Below, in pieces: positions 37,572 to 46,693 of a stretch of DNA of 64,000 bases (the stretch's first letter is position 1; the number at the start of each line of letters is the position of its first letter). A program made the translations under genes and the position numbers. Location of the stretch: NCBI RefSeq assembly GCF_009720525.1, contig NZ_CP043930.1, forward strand, positions 6,398,001 through 6,462,000, written 5' to 3'. The notes below the pieces were generated by a model. That model was not told the origin of the DNA and made no database searches. It was given only the letters and a program-made list of their open reading frames with translations. Origin of the DNA: Gimesia benthica. Lineage in GTDB: Bacteria > Planctomycetota > Planctomycetia > Planctomycetales > Planctomycetaceae.

Positions 37572-38305
37572 TTGATGAGTGAGTTCCTGAAAGTGCTTGG
37601 CCTTGCCCTTCTTTCGGCTTTGGGAAATTTTGGGGGAGGCGTGATCGCTGAGTGGTTACATCCTTCGCAGAAGACGCTTAACCGGGCATTGCACGCCGCG
37701 ACGGGAATCATCTTAGCCGTTATCGCCGTCGAGGTGATCCCCAAGGTATTGGACAAAGCGTCGACTTGGTTGCTGGCACTGTCATTTGTCGCGGGAGGTG
37801 CGGCGTACTTGCTCCTGGAAGCTGGAATTGATCGCTGGCAACGGAGCAAACCCAAGGGAGCCGGCACGGGAGCCTGGATGGTGTACACGGCGGTCGCCAC
37901 TGACTTGTTGGGCGACGGGCTTTTGATCGGCGCGGGCTCCGCCCTATCAGGCCAAATGGGGCTCGTCCTGGCACTAGGTCAGGTCTTGGCAGACATCCCG
38001 GAGGGCTTCGCAGTGGTCGCCAATTTTCGTGAGAAGGGCATGGGGCAGACGAAGCGGATTCTGATCTCCGCATCCTTTGCAGTACCCGTGGTAGCAGCAG
38101 CGGCGTTTGCGTACTTTGCGCTTCGCGGACAGGGAGAAGCTGTAAAAGTGGACGCCCTCGTCTTTGTGGCTGGCCTTTACACGCTCGCAGCCGTCGAGGA
38201 CATGCTACGCAGGCCCATGAGAGCTCCGAGGACAGCCGCTGGTCTGCAGCTAGTTTCCTGCTCGGTTTTGCACTTTTCCTAGTCGTCTCACAATCGTTAT
38301 TTTAG
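37572..38305 (+). CDS. ZIP-family metal transporter, frameshifted near its end
   Basis: Eight-helix ZIP layout: ALHAATGIILAVIAVEVIP with a metal-site His, DLLGDGLLIGAGSA, ADIPEGFAVVANF. The open frame ends at 38282 after an aberrant tail. One base before GCCCATGAGAGC (near 38213) shifts the frame; in the other frame the sequence reads AHESSEDSRWSAASFLLGFA and ends SQSLF at 38305, a normal last helix. Either a recent mutation or a sequencing error. Confidence 0.8.
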
Positions 38306-38329
38306 GTACAAAGCGAAGAGAGTCGAAGC

Positions 38330-40819
38330 ATGAGCTTTATGATCGTGAATCCAATGACGAAGAAGGGCGACATCAGAGTCGAAACGACTCAGGCTGCAGA
38401 CCGCTGGCGAAGTATTTCAGACCTCAAACGTCAACCCGACACATTCAGCTATCTAATATTTTTCTTTTCTGGTGTGGCGGCGCTGGTTTACGAAATCTCT
38501 TGGTCGCGCCAGGTTGGGTTGTTGTTCGGCCACACCATTCAGGCTTCGGCGGTCGTGCTGTCGACCTATTTTGCGGGCATGGCGGTTGGTTATCTGGTCG
38601 GAGCCAAGTGGTCGTTGCGCGTGTTGCCGTTGTTGGGATATGGAGTCGCAGAACTGGTGGTCGCGGCCTGGGCTTGCTTGATTCCCTTTCTGCTGGCGTG
38701 CTCTGAATCACATTCGTTCGCTGCCTTTTTAAGCAGTTCGTCGATCGGCTGGCAATTGACGGCGAGAGTTCTCTTCTGTTTCTTGCTTCTGTTACCGGCG
38801 ACTACCGCTTTGGGCATAACGCTGCCGATGATGGCGGAGTATCTTTCTCGGCAAAGAAGTCGCGACATGGCCGACCCGACAAATGCTGGCCGCGTGTCGC
38901 TGGCATACGCACTGAATACGGCCGGAGCGCTCGTGGGCGTCTTGTCCGCCACCTTCTTTCTATTGGTGGTAGTTGGCGTCCGCACCAGCAGCTATGTCGC
39001 GGCCGTCGTTTCCGCCGCGTGTGGCGTGGCCGCGGTCCTAATTGCCAAGAAACAAAAGTCAAGAGTCGAGAGACGAGCATCTGCCGGCTCTGGACAGTCG
39101 GCGCGCGACTCTCAGCTATCCTGGTTCTTCGTCGCCGCATTATCCGGCTTCGGAACATTAGCACTCGAGGTTCTCTACACGCGAATGTTCTCGCTGGTAT
39201 TCCATAATAGCACCTATACATTTGGTATGGTTGTGGCAGTCTTCCTGGCATCACTTGCATTGGGCGCCGCTTTGGCAGCTCGGCTGCAACGACGCTACCG
39301 CATCGAGGGTCTGGTTGGATGGTCGGCGTGCTCGGGCGCATTAGCTGTGACGTTTTCTGTGCTCACGTTCGTCGCGCTGACCGGTCTCGATTATTACGAT
39401 TTCGGCGAGTCGTTCTCCCAGTACATAAGCGGCGCACTGATGTTGGTGATCCTTGTGGTAGCTCCACCGATTACACTGCTCGGCATGTTGCTACCGCTGG
39501 TGTGGAAAGCGGCGGGACTTGGTAAGCGAGCAGGCATCGTGGTGGGCCGGTTGACGGCGGTCAACACAATTTCGGCCGCGTTGGGCGCGATGGCCGCGAG
39601 TTTTTTGCTATTGCCGTGGCTTGGACTGTGGCAGTCTTTTGTATTGTTGGCCGCGCTGTTTTACGTTGCCGGTTTTGTCTTACTATTGCGCAACGGCAGA
39701 CTAGTCTGGGCATGTGGAGGGGCCTTGATACTCGTCGCTGTTGCGATGTTTGCGCTGCGTAGTCCCGTTGAAATCAACTATGGAGGCACACAACTTGACG
39801 AGCAACTCGTGCGTCGCTGGAATTCCCCCTACGGCTGGATTGACGTGGTGCGGGATGAGAACACGGGGTCATTCAGAGTAAGACAAAACTTGCACTACCG
39901 GTTTGGCAGAACTGGCGACAATGCCCGCGAGTACCGCCAGGCGCATCTCCCACTGCTGTTGCACGAGCAGCCGCAGGATGTGTTGTTTATGGGGCTTGGA
40001 ACGGGCTTGACTGCGGGAGGCGCTATCCCGCACCGCGAAGTCAAAAATGCCGTCGCCGTCGAACTGATTCCGGAAGTACTAGAGGCAGCTCGGCTACTGG
40101 CGGAGTACAATTACGGGGTTGTTGACCATCCTAAGGTGGATGTCTGCGTCGATGATGCGCGACACTACCTGCTGGCCACAGACCTCCGTTTCGACGTCAT
40201 CATCTCCGACTTGTTTGTGCCTTGGGAGAGCGAGTCCGGCTATCTGTACACGGTCGAGCACTACCGGGTGGCCCGCGATCGTCTGAAGCCAGACGGCTTG
40301 TTCTGCCAATGGCTGCCGCTCTACCAATTGGGCGCGCGCGAGTTTGAGCTGATCGCCGACAGCTTCGCCAGCGTATTTCCCGTCACGACGATTTGGTGGA
40401 GTGAGATGGACGCGTCCAAGCCGGTCATCGCCTTGGTGGGCGGCGACGCCCCGCTGGAACTTAACGCTGACCGGCTCGCCGAACGCCTTACGGCATTAGA
40501 GCGAGCGACCACGTCGTCCAACCAGGACTTACGCACTGTCGAGCAGTTCTACGACAACTATCAAGGCGACTGGATGCCGCGCAATCCGTCTCGGCTCAAC
40601 ACCGACGAGCATCCGCGTGTGGAGTTCCTGACGCCCATTTCCAACCGCGATCGCAAGATGATCGTTAGTCTCGCGCTGCTGGAATACTTCGATAATGTCT
40701 TGTCTCAACTCCCATCCAGCGCCGTAGCTTTGCACACTGATGGAGAACCAAAATCTGCCACCGCTCGGCAGCGTCGAGCCTGGCAGCGTCTTATCCTGTT
40801 TGGAGGAACCATTCCATGA
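38330..40819 (+). CDS. Membrane-fused spermidine synthase-like protein
   Basis: 829 residues. An N-terminal polytopic membrane half (about 12 helices in two repeats, each beginning like YEISWSRQVGLLFGHT and LEVLYTRMFSLVFHN) and a C-terminal Rossmann aminopropyl/methyltransferase-like half (FMGLGTGLTAGGAI, AVELIPEVLEAA, VCVDDARHYL). Whether it makes polyamines is unknown; fused forms like this are common in bacteria with no proven substrate. Its end overlaps the PII-like gene by 4 nt, so the two are probably coupled. Confidence 0.85.
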   Translation: MSFMIVNPMTKKGDIRVETTQAADRWRSISDLKRQPDTFSYLIFFFSGVAALVYEISWSRQVGLLFGHTIQASAVVLSTYFAGMAVGYLVGAKWSLRVLPLLGYGVAELVVAAWACLIPFLLACSESHSFAAFLSSSSIGWQLTARVLFCFLLLLPATTALGITLPMMAEYLSRQRSRDMADPTNAGRVSLAYALNTAGALVGVLSATFFLLVVVGVRTSSYVAAVVSAACGVAAVLIAKKQKSRVERRASAGSGQSARDSQLSWFFVAALSGFGTLALEVLYTRMFSLVFHNSTYTFGMVVAVFLASLALGAALAARLQRRYRIEGLVGWSACSGALAVTFSVLTFVALTGLDYYDFGESFSQYISGALMLVILVVAPPITLLGMLLPLVWKAAGLGKRAGIVVGRLTAVNTISAALGAMAASFLLLPWLGLWQSFVLLAALFYVAGFVLLLRNGRLVWACGGALILVAVAMFALRSPVEINYGGTQLDEQLVRRWNSPYGWIDVVRDENTGSFRVRQNLHYRFGRTGDNAREYRQAHLPLLLHEQPQDVLFMGLGTGLTAGGAIPHREVKNAVAVELIPEVLEAARLLAEYNYGVVDHPKVDVCVDDARHYLLATDLRFDVIISDLFVPWESESGYLYTVEHYRVARDRLKPDGLFCQWLPLYQLGAREFELIADSFASVFPVTTIWWSEMDASKPVIALVGGDAPLELNADRLAERLTALERATTSSNQDLRTVEQFYDNYQGDWMPRNPSRLNTDEHPRVEFLTPISNRDRKMIVSLALLEYFDNVLSQLPSSAVALHTDGEPKSATARQRRAWQRLILFGGTIP

Positions 40820-41088
40820 AAGAAGTCAAAGCCGTATTTCAGCCGTTCATGCCCAAGCCGGTGCTGGAAGCACTGCAGAAAGTCGACCATCTTCCGGCCG
40901 CCACCGAGACGGAGGTCGACGGCTACAGTGTCGTGCATCCAGACTATACACCTAAGCCAAAGATCATACTGGAGTTTATGGTGCCCGACGACATTGTGGA
41001 TGCCATCGTCCAAGCTCTTCAAAGCGGGGCACATACGGGCAATCTTGGCGACGGCTGCATTTTCGTAATCGAAGTGAAACTACCGTGA
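40816..41088 (+). CDS. PII-like regulatory protein
   Basis: 90 residues with the PII end motif HTGNLGDGCIFVIEV and a ferredoxin-like fold pattern. PII-like proteins near metal RND pumps are known and are thought to sense a ligand or bind membrane transporters. ATGA overlap with the preceding gene. Confidence 0.8.
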   Translation: MKEVKAVFQPFMPKPVLEALQKVDHLPAATETEVDGYSVVHPDYTPKPKIILEFMVPDDIVDAIVQALQSGAHTGNLGDGCIFVIEVKLP

Positions 41089-41162
41089 AGATCCGCATCG
41101 GCGAGCGAAACGACTCAACGTAGCCGATGATATCAAGCGTCATATTGGTAAAGGCACGCCGA

Positions 41163-42701
41163 ATGGACCATTGTCGTACTTGTTATCACCGACTACTGAC
41201 TTTAACCATGATTGGCTTGACCGTCCCTGGAATCTTTGTGTTCATCAATCAGGAACAGACGACAGGTTCCGATCAGATAAGCAGCGAGCAGGATGAGAGC
41301 AAATCGACGCCTGACGCTCGCAAATCCGAGCATGACGAGTCGGCACACGAAACGTCGATTTCACCGATCCTGCTTGAGCTGGCGGTCATTGTTGGCATAG
41401 CAATGCTGGGGCGCTGGCTGGCCGAATCACTCCGGCAATCGGCCGTGCTGGGCGAGCTGCTGATTGGTGTCGTCGTGGGAAACGTCGGCTTCTGGCTGGG
41501 GCTGCCCTTGTTCATCATGGTGATGCATTTGGGCGAGGTCCTGCCCTTGTTCAACGAAGTCTGGTTGACAGGTAGTTCCGTGGCGGATGCCGCCAGCAAG
41601 ATTTTCTCCGAGCCACAATTGGCAGAGGGCGGCAGCGCGCGTCGACTGGTCGACATCATGACTGGCCCGGAAGGACCTCGTTATGTCGCTATGGCCTTCG
41701 CGCTGTGGCTGTTTTCCGAATTGGGCGTGATCCTGCTGCTGTTCACGGTCGGCTTGGAATCGAAAATCAACGAGATGCTGAAGGTTGGCTGGCGGGCATT
41801 GATGGTCGCCAGCGTCGGCGTTGTCTCACCATTCGTGTTGGGACTATTGATGGGCATGTGGCTCTTGCCCGACGCCGGATCGATGGTCCACATCTTTCTC
41901 TCGGCCACGCTTTGCGCAACTAGTGTCGGCATTACAGCCCGCGTGTTTCGCGATCTGGGCAGATTGCAAACACGCGAAGCCAAAATCATTCTTGGAGCGG
42001 CAGTGATTGACGACGTGCTGGGACTGATCATCCTGGCGGTGGTCGTCGGCATCGCCTCGACGGGACAGATTGACGCGCTGGAAATCAGCCGCATCTCGCT
42101 ATTGTCTATTCTGTTTCTTGGATCAGTACTCTTGTTTGGTGGAAGGATCGTCGGCTGGCTCATCCCGTTTTTTGCGATGCTGGAAAAACACCACGTTAAA
42201 CTGCTGTTTCCCTTGGCCCTGGCATTCCTGCTGGCGTGGGCTGCCAGTGCCATCGAATTGGCGCCGATCGTCGGCGCGTTCGCGGCGGGCTTGATCCTAA
42301 GCGAAGAGCATTTCAAGAAAGTTTCCGGGCACGCGACGATGGAAAGTCTGATCGCTCCTCTGGAAAGAATCTTCGCGCCAGTCTTTTTCGTGCTGATGGG
42401 CATGCAAGTCAACCTACTATCGTTTCTTGATCCCACGACCCTTTGGCTGGCGTTGGCGTTCAGCTTCGCCGCGATTGTCGGCAAGCTGGTTTGCGGCTTG
42501 CCTGCCGGCCGTAGCAGCGACCGCTGGTCGATCGGCCTGGGAATGATCCCGCGCGGCGAAGTGGGGCTAATCTTCGCCAGCATTGGCAAGGGCTTGGGAG
42601 TCGTCAGCGGCTCAGTCTTTTCCGCCCTGGTCGTGATGGTTATCGTTACGACCTTAATTACACCGATCTCCTTAAAGTGGTCACTATTTCGTCGTCCCTG
42701 A
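41163..42701 (+). CDS. CPA2-type cation/proton antiporter
   Basis: About 512 residues. The ATG at 41163 (AAAGG 8 nt upstream) is preferred over 41127. A signal-anchor is followed by an acidic linker, then Na+/H+ exchanger helices: GRWLAESLRQSAVLGELLIGV, LLFTVGLESKI, AAVIDDVLGLIILAVVVG (conserved Asp-Asp), GAFAAGLILSEEH and MIPRGEVGLIFASIG. No C-terminal TrkA domain. May supply or balance the proton gradient used by the RND pump (inference). Confidence 0.88.
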   Translation: MDHCRTCYHRLLTLTMIGLTVPGIFVFINQEQTTGSDQISSEQDESKSTPDARKSEHDESAHETSISPILLELAVIVGIAMLGRWLAESLRQSAVLGELLIGVVVGNVGFWLGLPLFIMVMHLGEVLPLFNEVWLTGSSVADAASKIFSEPQLAEGGSARRLVDIMTGPEGPRYVAMAFALWLFSELGVILLLFTVGLESKINEMLKVGWRALMVASVGVVSPFVLGLLMGMWLLPDAGSMVHIFLSATLCATSVGITARVFRDLGRLQTREAKIILGAAVIDDVLGLIILAVVVGIASTGQIDALEISRISLLSILFLGSVLLFGGRIVGWLIPFFAMLEKHHVKLLFPLALAFLLAWAASAIELAPIVGAFAAGLILSEEHFKKVSGHATMESLIAPLERIFAPVFFVLMGMQVNLLSFLDPTTLWLALAFSFAAIVGKLVCGLPAGRSSDRWSIGLGMIPRGEVGLIFASIGKGLGVVSGSVFSALVVMVIVTTLITPISLKWSLFRRP

Positions 42702-42821
42702 AAAAGTCGCTGTGGTTTCGACGGTTGAACTATCCCAACTCGTGGCTATTAAATTGGCCTCAGAATGGTGCCGGATCGAGTCGCTGAATGGAATGTATTT
42801 CCCCAAAACGAGCCTTAGGTG

Positions 42822-43703
42822 GTACGGACATTCAATCTTGCATTTTCCGTACTGTTTAGTGAGGATTATGTTTTCTCAAGGATGAGAACCGATGGTCAGG
42901 CGTCATGAGCTTACTGCTACTCAGTGGGAAGCGATTCAGGAATATTTGCCAGGCAAGGCGAGCGATCCGGGACGCACTGCGGTGGATAACCGGCTCTTTG
43001 TTAACGCAGTTCTGTTTGCTCTGAAGACCGGAATTCCGTGGGAAGATCTCCCCGGGCGGTATGGCAAACCGAATACTGTCTGGAAACGGTTTGATCGCTG
43101 GTGTGCGAAGGGAGCTTGGGAGCAGGTCTTTCGAGCCCTTGGTGAGGAAGAACTGGAACAGGAACCCGCAGAAGTTCATCTCGATTCGTCGATCATCAAG
43201 GCACACCAGACCGCTTCGACTGGCCGCCGGGAACCCACTGAAAAAAAGTGATGCCGACGAACGACGCTGTCTCGGCCGAAGTCGCGGAGGATTGACAACA
43301 AAAATCCACGCCGTCACTGGTGAGTGTGGGAAATTAGTTCATTTTCTGCTCACTGCCGGGCAACGAGGTGATGCTCCACAAGGCGAACGACTTCTTGAGA
43401 ATATTAAGCCAGGAGAGGTAGGCGTCATCGTGGCAGATACCGCTTATGACTCCGATTCGATTCGCCAGCATGGCAGGCGGTTGAAAGCAAAAGTTTGCAT
43501 CTAACCGAATCCAAGTAGAAAGGTCATGAAGCGATTTGACTGGATGATCTACAAACATCGCAACCAGACTGAACAGTTCTTTGGCAGAATCAAACGCTGC
43601 CGACGTGTGGCGACTCGTTACGAGAAAAAAGCCACCGACTTCGCCGGCTTCATCTGGCTGGAAGCACTCGTTACCGATATCATTTGAATGTCCGTACTAT
43701 CTA
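42822..43703. mobile_element. IS5-family element
   Basis: Inverted ends GTACGGACATTCAA (42822-42835) and TTGAATGTCCGTAC (43684-43697), with the similarity running a few bases further out. The right end is inserted in an IS630 relic. The flanks (TTAG left, CTAG right) differ, so this is not a clean single insertion. A truncated copy lies at 5.8-5.97 kb. Confidence 0.85.
42892..43687 (+). pseudogene. IS5-family transposase with frameshift and nonsense codon
   Basis: First frame: [50 protein letters not shown]. At a run of seven A (near 43240) it passes to a second frame: GRSRGGLTTKIHAVTGECG, VIVADTAYDSDSI. An in-frame TAA after KAKVCI (43501-43503) interrupts the end YKHRNQTEQFFGRIKRC. The A-run shift could be programmed; the TAA is a lesion. 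Confidence 0.85.
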
Positions 43704-43955
43704 GTGGTAGGGCTGGTCTTTCCCTGCTCTCGAAATTCTTGTTTGCCCACTCTAAACCACGATTTGCTGCATTGAAATTGCAACACAATCTCCCGTGTCA
43801 TTAAACCGACTGCCTATGCTTTCAGAACTTCGAGGAGGCGTTCTTTGAAATAAATCAACATGTGAAATGTTCCATGAAATGAGACTTCACCAGTCTACCT
43901 GACTTACCGCATTCTCGCTAGAGTTAAATGTGATGCGCTCTTGAAGATCTGCAAA
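43704..43955 (-). pseudogene. IS630-family relic (second copy of the 23.5-kb element)
   Basis: Minus-strand sequence from 43861 reads MLIYFKERLLEVLKA, a stop, then TREIVLQFQCSKSWF, nearly the same as the protein starting at 23509. The leader (tagactggtgaagtctcat) also matches. Cut by the IS5 end at about 43704. Confidence 0.75.
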
Positions 43956-43959
43956 CGAC

Positions 43960-44276
43960 GTTGCACTCGCTTCCGGATCTTCGTTCTTGTGATCCCCTGC
44001 TCTGAACCTCGTCCCAAAGCTGATTTTGCCTGAGTCCTTTTGTACGTGTTTCCAGTAATTAGCCCCGCAGCGATGACAGCGGAATAGATGGTGCTGCGGG
44101 AAGTGCAGGGAACCGGCCTGGGCTTCCGCCTGGGACAACATGGTGTTGTTATAGTGCTCGCGGGTTGATGAGTCTGTCGAGACAAAGATACCAGCAGTCC
44201 CAACCACATCAGAAAGTATTCTCGTATCCCACCCTGTATATGACACTGTGACGATGCTATACGCGAATGCTTTCAT
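43960..44276 (-). pseudogene. Relic of a second E1/ThiF-like gene
   Basis: The minus strand reads DTRILSDVVG, then EHYNNTMLSQAEAQAG, and after a frameshift near 44110 PCTSRSTIYSAVIAAGLI. These align without gaps to the E1-like protein encoded at 52996-53682 ([44 protein letters not shown]). The N-terminal nucleotide-binding half is absent and an IS630 relic cuts the 3' end. Confidence 0.7.
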
Positions 44277-44772
44277 TTCACAATAGAGAGCTTCATCTAC
44301 TGTCAGGTAAATGGTTTATGTCATTGTTACAGAGTCTGTTGGGATCGTCAAAAATCGTCCCCTAAGCGTTCCAGACCCTATATTGCGGTCAAAGCATCGC
44401 GAAGATTGGATAAATTGAACCAGGGACTTGGATGCAGCTTAGATTACATTCATGACCTAAGAAACCAGCCATTAGTATCCACGGACGCCGAATTCGGGAT
44501 AGATACCTCTGAGAAATTCAAGTCGCAATTTTATAATCTGGTTTGGTACAATGATTTTGTCCAGTGAAGCAGAGTTCGGCTCTGCGGGGACGCAACCGAA
44601 CAAGGAATAACTGGACCGACGATGCGCAGAAGCGCGTACGGTTTCCGATGAGGTCACTCCTGGTCGGAAGCCGTTTTCCTGATGATCATGATTCGTTTCG
44701 GACATCGGAGTGATGCCTTAAAAATCCAAGCTTGCTTTCTCCGCATTACGGTTTGCGATAGATAAAAAAAAT
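44277..44772. other. Spacer with no confident gene
   Basis: About 500 bp between the E1 relic and the IS110 element. A 77-codon minus frame (44472-44705) exists but has no family signature. Confidence 0.4.
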
Positions 44773-44815
44773 GCATGAGCCGGGATCAGTCCGTCAGGAC
44801 GATCCCGGCTCATGC
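44773..44815 (-). terminator. Intrinsic terminator after the IS110 transposase
   Basis: A perfect 15-bp stem GCATGAGCCGGGATC / GATCCCGGCTCATGC (44773-44787, 44801-44815) followed on the minus strand by eight T. It overlaps the transposase stop codon. Confidence 0.85.
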
Positions 44816-46077
44816 TATTTGTCTGATCGAGTAGATTTATCTTTCTTGACTGGGCGGTACAGTTCTTCAACAAACATCATCACATCCTTTTCAATTAACA
44901 TGCGGCGTTCTCCGTCGGGAACTTGATCCAGGGATAATGAATCCGTGAATCCAATTTCGTCGTAGACTGCCGTCAGACCATCTCCTGCCTTCGCTCTCGC
45001 AGCCGAAGGAGTTCTTCGTTGTTCCTGCCGATACTTACGATCCAGATCCGTGAACTTTTTTGCCATCAGCATAGGTTTGGCATATCGGTAAGGTTCATTC
45101 TGTTTGAGCATCTGCCAGGCGATGGTTACCAGTTTTCGTGCTAAAGCCATGATTGCTACCTGACGTGGTTTGCGTTTCACCAGCCGGCGATAGAATGCTC
45201 CCAGTGGACCTGGGTGACGCGATACATGCTGGCAGGCCTGAGTCAGCAGCCAGCGGCAGTGGGGATTTCCCATCTTTGTAATTCTTCCGTGATAGCACTT
45301 ATTTCCTGACTGTCGTGTTGATGGCACGAGTCCCAGATAAGAAGCGGCATGATTGCCATCACAGAAACGCTCAATATCACCGATCGCAGCCAGTAGTCCC
45401 ACAGCAACGACATGGCTCACTCCAGGAAGTGTCATCAGGAGCCGGACTCTGGAATCATTTCGAGCGATCTCAACGAGACGCTGATCGACAATCTCGAGTT
45501 CCTGGTTGACCTGGGTGATTTGCCGAAGCTGACTGTCCAGCATCAGTCGGTCGACGGGAGACAATTCCAGTGTCTCAAGCTAAGCAACCCCAGTTTTTGA
45601 CCACAGGTACTTGCAGGGAGGCTTGATCATTAACCGCGCGAGCATTGACTGGACGCGGTTCATATGGCGTCCTCGTCGACTCATCAGGCCATTACGGTGC
45701 GTTAACAGAGCACGCCGCGTTTGAGTTGGTTCGTCTGGTTGCCAGACAGACGGCAGGTAGTCACAACGCAGAAGATGGGCCAATACTTCAGCATCGACTT
45801 TATCAGTCTTGATTTTTGCTTCTGCGATCGCCCTGGTCTTCATCGGGTTTCCGACAACGACCTGTTTTACGTGGGGACGGATCAGGTCGACAACGGCCCA
45901 CGTATTTGTAGTTGCTTCCAGGGCCACTCGATCATGCTTCCGGAGTTTCTTTGTTGCGAATTCCAGCAGGACTTCACGCTGACAATTCACTTTGCCCCGT
46001 TCCAGAATCTTTCCTTTTCGGTCCGTTATACAAACCTCAATAAAGTGTTTGTGAACATCCAGCCCTATATACCGCAT
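44815..46077 (-). pseudogene. IS110-family transposase with one amber codon
   Basis: From the ATG at 46077: MRYIGLDVHKHFIEVCI (RuvC-like DEDD start), VALEATTNTWAVVDLI, then TAG at 45580-45582 within SKTGVA*LETLELSP, then LMTLPGVSHVVAVGLLAAIGD, GNHAASYLGLVPSTRQSG and GNPHCRWLLTQACQH (C-terminal Tnp_20 domain). The frame is otherwise continuous, so a single TGG-to-TAG change would explain the break. Confidence 0.9.
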
Positions 46078-46260
46078 CATACACAACCTCCTCGAATGCT
46101 GGATGAGTGGGTAGCAAGAAAACATGGGCCATTCGGCAACTACCTCTTCGAGTTCGTGACTCAACCGGGTGGGCCGCGGGGTGGCCAGTTAAAAAAACGG
46201 GTTCGAGACCCATAGCTATCATCGGCCAGCCCCCGAGGTGAATGACCCACTCATACCATA
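46078..46260 (-). ncRNA. IS110 left non-coding end, candidate bridge RNA
   Basis: About 170 bp upstream of the transposase with GC-rich complementary stretches (for example CTGGCCACCCCGCGGCCCACC and GGGGGCTGGCC). Active IS110-group elements encode a bridge RNA in this position. Secondary structure was not computed. Confidence 0.35.
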
Positions 46261-46693
46261 GATTAGGAAAACAGATCGCACCTCGTCCCGTGACCCGGTA
46301 CCATTAATTACACCCGGTTCTACGGACTCAGGCAACGACTTATTTGCTGACAGTGCGACTTGATTTTCATCATACCCCTTAATGATCTTGAGATCAATCT
46401 GTTACTTTATGTTTTCGCTATTACTTAGAGATACTTCATTTCGTCAATGACATCTTTTTGTATATGATCGGGCTCGTTTTCGTATTGACCGGAATCGATA
46501 CAGAGTTGAAAATTAGCAACGCTATGGTCCCCCTAAGGGGCCAGTCAAGGCCCACTCTGACACAAAGAGCGAGGCTGCTCTATTCGCCTGTTTCTATGCC
46601 AGTATAACAGGCAAACAGAACAGCCCTCAAAAAAAGTGATCCACTGATCGTCTTGACAGAAATCATGCTCAGAGACACAAAAGTTGTGACCCC
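46261..46693. other. Spacer with a two-part dyad
   Basis: No gene seen. GAGGCTGCTCT...AGAACAGCCCTC (46571-46628) with an inner pair GCCTGTT/AACAGGC forms a long imperfect dyad followed on the plus strand by seven A. It lies beyond the end of the recombinase accessory gene and could be a terminator variant or a recombination site. Confidence 0.45.

Noticed and set aside
41681-42589. 302-codon minus-strand frame
   Set aside because: Antisense shadow of the CPA2 antiporter; no start context or family match.
46180-46225. tRNA T-arm-like sequence GGGTTCGAGACCC
   Set aside because: No matching acceptor, anticodon or D arm nearby; it lies in the IS110 non-coding end.
46571-46628. Integron attC site
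   Set aside because: The dyad lacks a convincing R'/R'' consensus and no integron integrase or gene cassettes are present.
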